Shown piece by piece: positions 8,997-18,178 of a stretch of 25,893 nt of DNA. Position 1 is the stretch's first letter. Each line of letters starts with the position of its first letter. Both the position numbers and the translations under genes were made by a program. Below the pieces are notes generated by a model. It searched no databases. It was not told the DNA's origin and saw nothing but the letters and a program-made list of their open reading frames with translations. Source of the stretch: Chrysochromulina tobinii (taxonomy: Eukaryota > Haptophyta > Prymnesiales > Chrysochromulinaceae); contig JWZX01002692.1 of assembly GCA_001275005.1 (NCBI GenBank), positions 1-25,893 of the forward strand, given 5' to 3'.

Positions 8997-10412
8997 ATGA
9001 CAAAGGCAAGACCACGGATGTCAGCGCTGCTGCCGCCGGGCGAGAGCAGCAGCTCTACGCAGAGATTGAGAGGTGCCTTGTCGCTGCTGCAGCCGGGCAT
9101 CAATGTTCCTCACGACGAATACTCCACCGACTCGCTATCAAATGCCTCAGCGACAACACTGCGCGAGTCCATGGTGGTTAGCCCGCTGCCTGATGAGCGC
9201 ATCCCGCGGCACGTGTACACGTTCTGGGATCGAACTATCGAATTGCCCAGCATCGTTGCGTCATGCATGAGCATGATGCGAGACTACAACCCGGGCTGGA
9301 AGGTGACCGTGCTGCACAGTGGCACCGACGGCTTCGAGCTGCCTCCCTCGACAGCGCCGGCCCAGCGGGACTTTGGTAACAATGACGCCCTGATGGCTGA
9401 CTGGTACCGCCTTGCCGCCCTCTACGAGTACGGCGGCATCTGGATGGACGCCTCCGTCATCACCGTGCACGCGGCAGAGCACACGTGGGTCGACCTCACG
9501 AGCGACGGCGTGATGGGCTTCTACTGCGAAGGCACCTCTGCGGAGACGCCAGGGCCCGAGTGCATGGAGAGCTTCGCCTTCGCCGCGCCGCCCAAGAACG
9601 AGCTCGTCAAGGCGTGGTTCGACGAGCTGCGCTCCGCGATCTCGATGGGATGCAGCTCGTACGGCAGTACCATCAGCCCCGAGGTCCTCGGAAATGTTGA
9701 GCTGCCGAGGCTGTGCGTGTACGCTACGTTCAAGCAGGCGCGATCCCGGCTCAACCAAAGCCAGATCAAGCTCCGGCCGGTCACCGGCTGCCAGTGCGAG
9801 ACTGGGCTGCCGGTGCGCTTGCAGTCGCTTTCCTCTCCTCCGACGCCTCTGCCGCCTGCATCTTCTCCGCCGCCTCCACCGCACTCACCGTCTGGGTTTG
9901 GGGTTTCGGGGTTTCCTCGGCCTCCTCCGCCGGCACCGCAGTGCGAGGACGGCGCCCCTCAAGTGTGCGGCCCGTACCACTACATGGAGGGCATGGAGGA
10001 CTTCGGGGACGAGCGTGCTCTCAAGCGCCTGCTCGAGGGCGTCTTCTCGGCGAGTGAGCAGAGCCTGGCAACGACGCCGATGATCAAACTGCCCTCGGCA
10101 GCGCGCACGTACATGATCAACCATGCGCAGCTGTGGCAGAATCCGAGCTCATACCTCGGTCGCAGGATGCTCGAGGCGCTGCCGAGCGCGCCGGACCCGA
10201 AGCTGCTACCCGACTACACGCCCCCTTGGTCATTCTGGTGGAGCAGCCCGTGGGCGTACGTGAGCGTCACGGCGCCCCTGGCCTTCTGTCTAGGCTGCTT
10301 CTCGATGTGGCTCATCACGCACTGCAGGGAGCGGATACCCGCGCATAGAGAGAAGCATGACCCAAAGTCCTCCTTAGGCATGAGCCTGGCCCCAGAGCCG
10401 ACGATCGGATGA
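8997..10412 (+). CDS. Caps_synth-type glycosyltransferase with C-terminal membrane anchor
   Basis: The first ATG of the frame is at 8997, giving 471 residues; the frame is open upstream to 8937, but only with a TTG. The catalytic region resembles the capsular-polysaccharide-synthesis/GT32-like fold: IPRHVYTFWD (about residue 69), LPSIVASCMSMMRDYNPGWKV-like helix and strand, then DWYRLAALYEYGGIWMDAS (about 135-153), which carries the D..R...GG.W.D nucleotide-sugar and metal site. A Pro-rich insertion (about 280-318) interrupts the second half. One hydrophobic helix (about 418-440) lies close to the C terminus and is followed by basic residues. Such enzymes add sugars to glycans in the Golgi; substrate unknown. 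A C-terminal anchor is unusual, because Golgi transferases normally have an N-terminal one. Stop is TGA. Confidence 0.82.
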   Translation: MTKARPRMSALLPPGESSSSTQRLRGALSLLQPGINVPHDEYSTDSLSNASATTLRESMVVSPLPDERIPRHVYTFWDRTIELPSIVASCMSMMRDYNPGWKVTVLHSGTDGFELPPSTAPAQRDFGNNDALMADWYRLAALYEYGGIWMDASVITVHAAEHTWVDLTSDGVMGFYCEGTSAETPGPECMESFAFAAPPKNELVKAWFDELRSAISMGCSSYGSTISPEVLGNVELPRLCVYATFKQARSRLNQSQIKLRPVTGCQCETGLPVRLQSLSSPPTPLPPASSPPPPPHSPSGFGVSGFPRPPPPAPQCEDGAPQVCGPYHYMEGMEDFGDERALKRLLEGVFSASEQSLATTPMIKLPSAARTYMINHAQLWQNPSSYLGRRMLEALPSAPDPKLLPDYTPPWSFWWSSPWAYVSVTAPLAFCLGCFSMWLITHCRERIPAHREKHDPKSSLGMSLAPEPTIG

Positions 10413-10762
10413 CGCGAGACCGAGGGATCCGGGCGGACCGGCAGGGCGTCGGGGTCTGTGACCTCACGTTGTCGGTACTGAAAGCACAGCGGCGCGCTTC
10501 TGACTTCTCCGCGCGTGGGCCCCATAGCCGGCGCGACCATGAAGCAGAATCTATTAGAGCTGAAAAACTCATACCCACACCGGTAGCTAGTTATACGGGG
10601 CAACGGGGGACGGGAATCACGTTCGCGTCTGGCCGCGCCGCTGATTAGCGTAGTTGACGACTGCACGACTGTTTCTACCGTAAAATCTATTCCTATTGCA
10701 CAGTGAAGCTGTAGGCCTGTAGCCTGTAATACTGTGTACACACAACCGAACTGAGCTCACAC
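10413..10762. other. Convergent intergenic region, 350 bp
   Basis: This lies between two 3' ends: the glycosyltransferase (plus) and the Sel1 kinase (minus). It should hold both terminators. It contains a diverged copy of the CATACCC...CCGGTA element (10569-10587). I see no gene. Confidence 0.6.
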
Positions 10763-13700
10763 TCACCGACCTTGCATTAGGGAATCGATGCGTACTTGCA
10801 GCCCGGCTATGTGCTGCGATGCCACCGTCGCGCTCGGGCCCTTGCTCGCCCAGCGCTCAGGCTGGTCGATGTAATGCTCGCACATGTTGCGCCACCTGCG
10901 CAGCGTGTGCAAGCGCGTGTACACCTCCTCGGGCAGCCCACACGCCTCGCGCCAGTAATTAATGCGCTCGTCAAAGTCCTCCGGCGCCTGGGCCTCGGCG
11001 TGCTTGTACATGGTCGCGAGCCGCCGCATGCACGTATTGAACGCGTCGGTGACGTTGCGCTGCACGGAGCGCTCTGGACCGTCCTCGGCGCGCATCTTGC
11101 GCACCTGAAGCGAGAGAGGGCTCGCCTCATATGTCGTCGATGCCGATGCGTCCGAACCTTCAGCCATGGACCCTTCAGGTGCGGCGGCCATGTGCGCCAC
11201 GGATGCCGCCTCTGGCTGCTGTTGTGTCAATTGGCTGGTTGGATGCCCCTCAAGGATCGCGATCAGCGTGCGCAGCACATCCGGGAGCGTAAGGCGCTTC
11301 CGATGCTTGACGACGCACAGCCCCCTGTACAGCTCCTTGATTGCGCGCGCAATCTGCAAGGGCCAATTCGCAGAGGACTCAGCGAGCTCCTCGGCGGGAA
11401 TGTCGCCTGATGAGGGAGGTCATCAGAGCTCGTCAGAGGTCATCAGAGGCCACCAGAGGCCATCAGAGGTCATCAGAGGTCATCAGAGACTATCAATTGA
11501 ATGTCACCAAAGTCCAAGTTGCCCCCGTGCGCCACCTCGATCGCGTCCTCGATGCGGACGGGGTCGCGGCGCGTGAGCACCACGAGCAGCGTCACGCCCA
11601 CCGCGAAGCCGTCGGTCAGCTCCGAGTACTCCCCGTTGAGCACGTCGACGTCCGCGTAGCCCGGAGAGCACATGATGCGGCCCGTGGTGGCACCAGCATG
11701 GCGCGAGAATTCTCCGCTCTGGCGCGCAGCCTTCGCGAATCCCGTATCGCCCAGGTAGGCATGGAGATCGTGATCGAGCAGGATGTTGGCCGGCTTGAAG
11801 TCGCGATGCAATGTGCGCGGCTTGCGCTCGTGCGGCGTGTGTAGGTAAACGAGCGCCTCGGTCGCCTGCATCACCGCCCGCAGCCTCTGCCGCCACGTGA
11901 GCGGCTTGGGTGGCGCCTGCACAAAATGGCCCATCGCCTGCAGGTAGGCCACGTCCCGGGGATCGAGGTCCAGCCGCGCCTGCAAGCTGCCGCCCGCCAT
12001 CAAAGGAAAGACCAGGCAGGCGGGCTCCGCACAGACGCCAAGCAGAGGCAACAAATGCGCATGGGCACAAGACTGCAGGATCGCAACCTCCGTCTCGAAG
12101 TCGCGCATATCGAGCGCTGCGCTCGCGCGCTTGACTGCCAATCCAGTGGCCCGCAGCGTGGGCGGTCGCCCTTCCGCTGGCAGCGACGCGATCGCGCCGG
12201 CACAGTACACGTGGCCAAAGCCGCCCTTGCCGATCAGGCGCTCAGGAGCAAAGCTGTCCGTCGCACTCTCCAGCTCTCCGAATGTCAGAACGACTGCGAC
12301 GCTAGACGCCGCGGCGGGTAGGGCAGCAGTCTCCACGACGAAGGGCGAGACGGCGTCTTGGAGTGCCAACTGCTCAAGGCGTGCGCGCGCGCTGTTCACC
12401 TCTGCTTCAAGGCCCGGCAGCGCGTCAGTGTAGGCATCGGCCACATCCACAGCCTCTCGCAGCGCATCCGCGTCGCCTCTGAGCTGCGCAGACTGCAGTT
12501 CCGCGTGTGCCGTCATCGCGCTCGCGTGGGCCCGCCTCTGCCGCTGGCTCTCCTTCTTCTTGCGCTCCCGCAGCCGGTTACGAATCGAGGTCGCCTCAGC
12601 CACGAGAGATTCGCTGCCGTGTGCTCGGTGCTCAGCAAGGGCCGCTGTCAGTGTATCGCAGTCGCCGGACGCCATCGCCTCCCTCAAGGCCGCATTGCTC
12701 GCCTCTGGTTGGCTTGTTGCTGCTGCATCGCTCGCAGCTGCACCGCTTTTGAAGTCGTCAGCGGCCTCGCATTCAGCAGCCTCGCATTCAGCGGCCTCGC
12801 ATGCGTCCGTGCTGGTCTCCAGACGCACCTGCTCGCTGCCCTTCTTCTTCTTCTTCCTTCGAGTAGACATTTTGGCCTTGTCTGCCAGCTCCTCGGCCAG
12901 GAGCGCCTCTGCCATGGTATTGGCAATCTGCTCCATCCTAAGCAGTGCGCGTTCGTCCCCCTGTGCAGCTGCAAGGCCAAGCAGCCGCCGCGCCTCTTCC
13001 TCGTCCTTTGGCCCGCCATGCCCGTCGGCATGCAGAATGCCGAGGTCGTACTGCGCAGCAGCATGCCCTTGCGCAGCCGCGAGGCCAAGCAGCCGCCGTG
13101 CCTCCACCTCGTCTTTCGGTACGTCAATCCCTCGGCTGTGAATGTTCCCGAGGCTGTATTGCGCATGAGGATCCCCCTGCACAGCGGCGAGGCCGAGCAG
13201 CCGCCGCGCCTCAGCCTCATCCTTTGGGCCACCATGCCCTTGAACGAGCATGACCGCGAGATGGTACTGCGCAGCAGCATGCCCTTGCGCAGCCGCGAGG
13301 CCATACAGCCGCCGTGCCTCAGCCTCGTCCTTTGGTCCGCCACGCCCGTCGATGTGCATGGTCGCGAGGTTGTACTGCGCATGACAATGTGACTGCGCGG
13401 CCGCGAGGCTCAAGAGCCGCCGCGCCTCCACCTCGTCTTTGGGTCGGCCACCTCGCCCTTGGGCGTGCAGGACCGCGAGGTTGTGCTGCGCAGCAGCATG
13501 CCCTTGCGCAGCGGCGAGGCCATACAGCCGCCGTGCCTCCGCTTCGTTCTTTGGTCCGCCATGCCCGTCGGCGTGCATGACCCCGAGGCTGTACTGCGCG
13601 CCAGCATGTCCCCGTGCAGCCGCGAGGCCAAGCAGTCGCCGCGCCTCCACCTCGTTCTTGGGTCCTCCACGCCCGACGGCGTGCAGGACCCCGAGGCTGT

Positions 13701-14490
13701 GCTGCGCGTCCCCATGCCCGTTCGCAGCGGCGAGGCCATACAGCAGCCGCGCCTCAGCCTCATTCTTTGGTCCGCCACGCCCTTCGGCGTGCATGACTCC
13801 GAGGCTGTACTGCGCGTCCGAATGCCCTTGCGCAGCTGCGAGGCCATACAGCCGCCGCGCCTCAGCCTCGTCCTTAGGTCCGGCTATCACTTGGGTGTGC
13901 AGACGAGCGAGGAGATACTGCGCGTCCGCATGCCCTTGTGCAGCTGCGAGGCCGTACAACTGTCGCGCCTTATCCTCGTCTCTAGGCCCGCCGCGCCCAT
14001 CAGCATACATGACCCCAAGGTTGTACTGCGCGTCAAGATGCCCTTGCGCAGCCGCAAGGCCACACAGTCGCCGCGCCTCCACCTCGTTCTGTGGCCCGCC
14101 ACGCCCGACGGCGTGCATGGCCCCGAGGTTGTACTGCGCAGTAGCATGCGCTTGCACAGCCGCGAGGCCATACAGCCGCCGTGCCTCAGCCTCGTCCTTT
14201 GGTCCGCCGCGCCCTTGATCGAGCAGGACCCCGAGCTTGTACTGCGCCCCAGCATGTCCTTGCGCAGCCGCGAGGCCATACAGCCGCCGCGCCTCAGCCT
14301 CGTTTTTTGGTCCGTGAAGTCCATCGCCATGCATGGCCCCGAGATGGTACTGCGCGGCAGCATCCCCTTGCGCAGCCGCGAGGCCATGCACCCGCCACGC
14401 CTCCACATCAACTTGAGGTGTTGGGCTGGGTGGGATCGAGTCGGGCGAAGTCTCGGATATGTTTGCCGGGCTCCTCCGGCGAGGTCCCAT
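10763..14490 (-). CDS. Sel1-repeat protein kinase, two exons (14490-11508 and 11406-10763)
   Basis: Splicing out 11407-11507 gives 1,208 residues and fuses the kinase frame smoothly: LDFG then DIPAEELAES. Residues about 34-523 are 13 full Sel1 (TPR-like) repeats of 36 residues plus a partial one, a scaffold for protein binding. A Lys-rich patch and CEAAE repeats follow. The kinase (about 737-1045) resembles the plant RLK/Pelle class: FGELESATDSF, glycine loop IGKGGFGHVY (about 751), AVKR lysine (about 788), HRDFKPAN catalytic loop (about 894) and SPGYAD in the activation segment. The metal motif is DTG rather than DFG (about 918). There is no signal peptide or membrane helix, so it should be cytoplasmic. 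The C-terminal 150 residues are helical and of unknown role. Alternative splicing near the stop is possible because GTGAGT overlaps it. Confidence 0.88.
11407..11507 (-). other. Intron of the Sel1 kinase, 101 bp
   Basis: On the minus strand the donor is GTGACA after ...GGACTTTG and the acceptor is CATCAG before GCGACATTCC. Removing it joins DF-G across a codon (phase 1) and restores the kinase C-lobe. Without splicing, the frame stops inside the intron at 11473. Confidence 0.85.
11421..11490. repeat. Seven perfect-length 10-bp units inside an intron
   Basis: Plus-strand units of exactly 10 bp: CATCAGAGCT, CGTCAGAGGT, CATCAGAGGC, CACCAGAGGC, CATCAGAGGT, CATCAGAGGT, CATCAGAGAC. They make up 70 of the 101 intron bases. 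Confidence 0.95.
12922..14391 (-). repeat. 108-bp tandem coding repeats (Sel1 units)
   Basis: Thirteen consecutive 36-residue units of the pattern YGLAAAQGHADAQYxLGxMH, xxGRGGPKDEAEARRL, and a fourteenth partial unit. The ninth unit carries one extra residue (GGRPKDE). DNA similarity between units is high, so the array may expand and contract by recombination. Confidence 0.92.
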
Positions 14491-14832
14491 TCTAAAGACG
14501 AATGCTCAACGCCACGTGTGGCTATCCCAACTCCAGCGTACGCTCGAGCACGTCTGCAGCGGCCTCGTCGCCGGCGGCAGCTGCAGGCGGCAGGCTTAGT
14601 TCGCGAGAGAACAAACGTTTTCCAAAAGACTTCCGTATGGACGCGGCGCGATGATACTAGCTTCTCCTCAGAGACACTCCGTGTCACTATCCAAGTTTTC
14701 ATTGACGAATCCGCAGCGTAGCGCGGATCAAAGACTCGTGGATGGTGTGTTGGGAACTGAAGCGAGTGGCGTGTGCGAGGTGTTGCGCACGTACTTCTTG
14801 GGTAGTGCGAAAGAATTCCTCAACGACAACAA
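14491..14832. promoter_or_regulatory. Divergent promoter region, Sel1 kinase / J protein
   Basis: A 342-bp gap between two oppositely facing ATGs (14490 minus, 14833 plus). It must carry the 5' regions of both genes. The plus-strand start has an A-rich context (GACAACAAATG). I cannot name individual sites. Confidence 0.5.
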
Positions 14833-15912
14833 ATGCCGCCAACGACCGCCTCGCAATTCGAGGACTACTACGCGATCCTCGGGCTCGCGCCGGGCGCTAC
14901 CTCCGAGGAGGTGCGCAAAGCCTACCGCAAGCGCTCGCTTGATGTGCACCCGGATCGGTACAAGGGCGAAGACCCCGATGGTGCGACGGCTGAGTTTCTG
15001 AAGCTGACGCGGGCCAAGGAGGTGCTCGAGGACGACAAGGCGCGCGCCGCCTTCGAGAATGTCATCAAGGCGCGTGCCATGCACAAAGAGAAGCAGGGCT
15101 CGCAGGACGAGGCGCGAAAGAAAATGCGCGAGGACCTTGAGGCACGTGAGGAGGAAGCGCGCAAGCGACCGCGTGGTGCGGCTGCCCCGCCGAGCGCCGA
15201 ATCGCAGCGGCAGGCGCAGCAGCAGGCGGCCGCCGAGGCCGAGGCGCGTCGCGAGCTGCAACGTGAGCTCGAGCGGCTGCGGCGCACTGGGCGCCTCGAC
15301 CCGACCGGACGCGCGCCGTCGTCGGCGGCCGCAGCGTCCTCCTCGACGACGGCCACGCCCCCACTGGCCGCCAAGGCCACCGCCACGCTGCGATGGGCGG
15401 CCGATGCGCCGCTAAGTGAGCCGGCGCTGCGGTCACTGCTCAGCAAGCTCCTCGGATCGGCGGCCGATGGCATGTTGATCGCTCTCGCCGCCGGCAAGGC
15501 GGTCTGCGAGCTGGACGTGGGTGCATGCCAAGCGCTTGCCGCACGCTCGTTTGAGCTCGCCGCCCACGGCATCCGACTCACCACTCAGCTGCCGCCCGGG
15601 GCGCTTCCACCCGACGCGGCCGCCTGCGATGGCGACGGCGTGAGCAGCAGGGCGCTTAGCGGCGGTGTCGGTGTCGGTGTCGGTTCGCTCCCACCTGGGT
15701 GGAAGGAGCAGCCCGCGCCCGACGGCGGGCAGCCCTACTACTTCCACGTGGGCACGCGGCAGGCGCAGTGGACGCGCCCGGTCGCGGAGGAACCGCTCGT
15801 GGAGGGCGAGGCGCCAAGCGTCGCCGCGCTTGAGCGGCACGAGGCGCTCACGATGGCGCGGCTGCGGAAGGCGGCCGAGCGCCAGCGGCAGCGCGCGGCC
15901 TGCACCAGCTAG
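14833..15912 (+). CDS. DNAJC17-like J-domain protein with RRM-like and WW domains
   Basis: 359 residues. The J domain opens the protein (about 8-75) with DYYAILGL, the HPD triad at 39-41 (HPDRYKGE) and AKEVLEDDKAR, so it should stimulate an Hsp70. A charged coiled coil follows (about 85-165). An RRM-like fold begins near 183 (ATLRWAADAPLSEPALRSLL) as in DNAJC17/Cwf23, J proteins tied to the spliceosome. A WW domain sits near 286-318: LPPGWKEQ, then YYFH, then QAQWTRP, with both tryptophans and the distal proline; WW domains bind proline-rich ligands. Known DNAJC17 proteins, as I recall them, lack a WW domain. It ends in an Arg-rich helix. Single exon; stop TAG. Probably nuclear and linked to splicing. 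Confidence 0.85.
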   Translation: MPPTTASQFEDYYAILGLAPGATSEEVRKAYRKRSLDVHPDRYKGEDPDGATAEFLKLTRAKEVLEDDKARAAFENVIKARAMHKEKQGSQDEARKKMREDLEAREEEARKRPRGAAAPPSAESQRQAQQQAAAEAEARRELQRELERLRRTGRLDPTGRAPSSAAAASSSTTATPPLAAKATATLRWAADAPLSEPALRSLLSKLLGSAADGMLIALAAGKAVCELDVGACQALAARSFELAAHGIRLTTQLPPGALPPDAAACDGDGVSSRALSGGVGVGVGSLPPGWKEQPAPDGGQPYYFHVGTRQAQWTRPVAEEPLVEGEAPSVAALERHEALTMARLRKAAERQRQRAACTS

Positions 15913-16185
15913 AGTACGTGCCCACGATGACATATCAAGCAGCGCGAGCGCATGCATGTAAAAAGGAAGTTTGAGTACAAAGAGATCTATCATCCGCTCG
16001 CGCACGATCGAGCGTCACCGGGTGCTTTACAGGGCCATGGGATGTTAAAACCTGGTACGTCGAGTGCGGCCGGAAGGCCCGGCCCCGCGGCTCCGGTCTC
16101 CAGCTCTCGTCCCATATCCCAACTCTCACACCAAGAATCGTCACAGCACGCCGCATCATGCATGCACGTCCGTCGCGTCGCGCGC
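15913..16185. other. Convergent intergenic region, 273 bp
   Basis: Lies between the 3' ends of the J-protein gene (plus) and the coiled-coil gene (minus). No gene or repeat is visible; both terminators should be here. Confidence 0.6.
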
Positions 16186-17861
16186 CTACGCCTTCTTCTT
16201 CTTGCCCTTCTTCTTACCGGACGCCTTGTCGACGAGGTTCTCACTCTGCTTCTTGAGCGACGACCTATCCATGACCTCCTCCTCCATGTCCTCCTCGAAG
16301 TCGTCGTCGTCGTCGTCGTCCTTCTCGGGTAATCCAAAGGTGGCCGTCGCCTCCTTCTTGAGCGTCGCGGGCGGCTTGGACGCCTTCGAGCCGCTCACCT
16401 GGGTGAGGAGCAATCAGACGTTATCAGAGGCAATCAGACGTTATCAGAGGCAATCAGACGTCATCAGAGGCAATCAGACGTCATCAAGGGGCCATCCGGC
16501 GCGAGCCTCACCTTGGTGAGGAGCTCCTTGTGTTCCTCCTCTATCTGGGCAAAGGCCGCCGCGATCACCGCGAGCTTGCTCTCCACGAAGGCCATGTGCT
16601 GTAGCAGCGTGTCGTCGGACATCGGGGCGACGACTTCGTCCTTCTCGCGCAGCGGCTCAAGCACGTCGACGATGTGCTGCACGGCGTTCTTGACCGAGGT
16701 CGAGATTTTGAGCGTCTTGCGCCCGCGCTCGCGCGCGCGGTTGAGCTGTTTCTGCGCCGCGAGCGTCGAGGAACGCCCCTGGTCCTCGTCGCTGCCAGAC
16801 GCCCCCTTGGACTCACGAGAGTACTCGGCGGCCATGACGAGGTGCTTCTCCTCCTCGACGGCGCGGCGCAGCTCGTCGATGCGCGCCTGCGACTCCTTGG
16901 TCATCGAGATCAAGTTCTGGTGCGTCTCCTCCTGCAACGTGAACCGTTGGATCACCTCGTTCACGTCGGCCACGCCGGTCGCCTCCTTTATTTGCTGGAA
17001 GGCGGCCTCGTACGCGCGGATCTTGGCCTGCTCGATCTTGATGTCCTCCTCGACCTTGCGCGTCGCCTCCTTGGCGCCATCCTCGCCCGCCATGCGCTGC
17101 TGCTCCGCCAGCTGCTGCCGCCGCTCGCGCTCCGTGCGCTCGAGCTCATTCGCGATCTGCTGCTTCTTCTGCAGGATCGCTCGCCGCTCCTGCAGCTCCT
17201 TCTCGCGCTGCTTGCGCTCTTCGAGCACGAGCGCCTCGAACTTGGAGAGCTCCGCCTTGGCGCTCTCCTTGGACGAGTTCGCGTCGTGCGACATCACCAG
17301 CAGCTGCTCATAGTCCTGCTCCTTCTGCGCAAGCACCGTCTCAAGCTGCTTGACCTCCGCCGGCCACTCGAGCTGCTCCGACTTGAGCCGGTTGATCACC
17401 TGATCGTAGCTCATGCGCAACCGGTGCTCTTCGTCGTAGCGTGCGGCGCACTCGGCGAGCCGCTGCTCCATCTCCGCCAGCCGCGACTCGGGCGTCACCT
17501 TCGGGTCGAACTTGGTGTTGTGCAGGTCCCGGAGCTTGTCCGCGAGCAGGTCGAGCTCCTCGCGCTTCTTCGCGTTCTTCTCGTGCAGTTGGTCGTGCTT
17601 GCGGCGGAGCGAGACGATCTGCTCGTCGAGCTTCAGCAGCTCCATCTCCTTTGCGTACGCGTCCTTGGTCTCTCCCTCCTCAGTCGCATCGTAGAAGCCG
17701 CTGCTCCCCTTGAGCGACTTTTCACTCTTCCGTGTCGCAAGCAGCAGCGTGCTGTTCGAGAGCTCGGTCGACTTTTGCTGCTCGACGAGGTGCGAGAAGC
17801 GCTTCTGCAGCTCCTCCAGCTCCTCCTGGTGGTCCTTGGCCTTGCTCGAGTTGCGAGGCAT
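16186..17861 (-). CDS. Coiled-coil protein resembling outer-dynein-arm docking subunit ODAD3/CCDC151, two exons (17861-16512 and 16398-16186)
   Basis: Exon 1 gives 450 residues and exon 2 gives 70, about 520 in all. Nearly the whole of exon 1 is predicted coiled coil, from EELEELQKRFSHLVEQQ to IEEEHKELLTK. The best family clue is around residues 295-335: IKEATGVADVNEVIQRF, then QEETHQNL, then ESQARIDELRR, close to the conserved segment I recall in ODAD3/CCDC151 and its relative ODAD1. These proteins anchor outer dynein arms to axonemal doublets, so the cell should have motile flagella. Exon 2 is acidic (poly-Asp) then very Lys-rich (GKKKGKKKKA). The ATG at 17861 is preceded in frame by TAA two codons upstream; stop TAG. 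It is divergent from the kinesin-like gene, 317 bp apart. A generic coiled-coil identity cannot be excluded. Confidence 0.75.
16399..16511 (-). other. Intron of the coiled-coil gene, 113 bp
   Basis: On the minus strand the donor is AAG|GTGAGG and the acceptor is CACCCAG|GTGAGC, phase 0, joining ELLTK to VSGSK. Unspliced, the frame would stop at 16464 within the repeat. Confidence 0.85.
16411..16490. repeat. Four 20-bp units (eight decamers) inside an intron
   Basis: Plus-strand units pair CAATCAGACG with TTATCAGAGG (twice), with TCATCAGAGG (once) and with TCATCAAGGG (once). Every half-unit is exactly 10 bp and shares the ATCAGA core with the repeat in the Sel1-kinase intron at 11421-11490. 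Confidence 0.95.
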
Positions 17862-18178
17862 GGTTTACCAGTTGCGACTACGAACCGGCTTGTCGGGCGG
17901 CGTGAGAATTAGAAAGAAAGGGACGGTTGAGGGTAAACGCCGCATCCAAAAGGCCTTTTGAGAGGAGGGTGGGTGCGCCATCGTGTTTGCCGATCCAGAT
18001 CCCGCTGGCAACGGCCCGCGCGGCCGGGATGCGCGGCCCGCGCGGCGCCAGCGCAGGCGCAAGGACCTCCTGGCCGCGCCCCACTCCGCTCACGACTCGA
18101 TTCGCCGATCGGGCCTCGCCCTCGCAGGTCCTCCGTTTGGCACTGTCAAGCTCGACTGCTCCCTCAATAAGCTAAGCC
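17862..18178. promoter_or_regulatory. Divergent promoter region, docking-type coiled coil / kinesin-like gene
   Basis: 317 bp between two opposite ATGs. Both starts are fixed by an in-frame TAA two codons upstream of the ATG. A shared, bidirectional control of the two cytoskeletal genes is an inference from this arrangement. No known motif is clear to me. Confidence 0.5.

Noticed and set aside
12358-14721. Plus-strand repeat proteins opposite the Sel1 array
   Set aside because: The regularity comes from the 108-bp Sel1 coding repeat read on the wrong strand; the minus strand has the Sel1 consensus.
11407-16511. Box C/D snoRNAs in the introns, because the sense strand has TGATGA (C box) and CTGA (D box)
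   Set aside because: The motifs recur every 10 bp with no room for guide sequences and no terminal stem; they are by-products of the tandem repeat.
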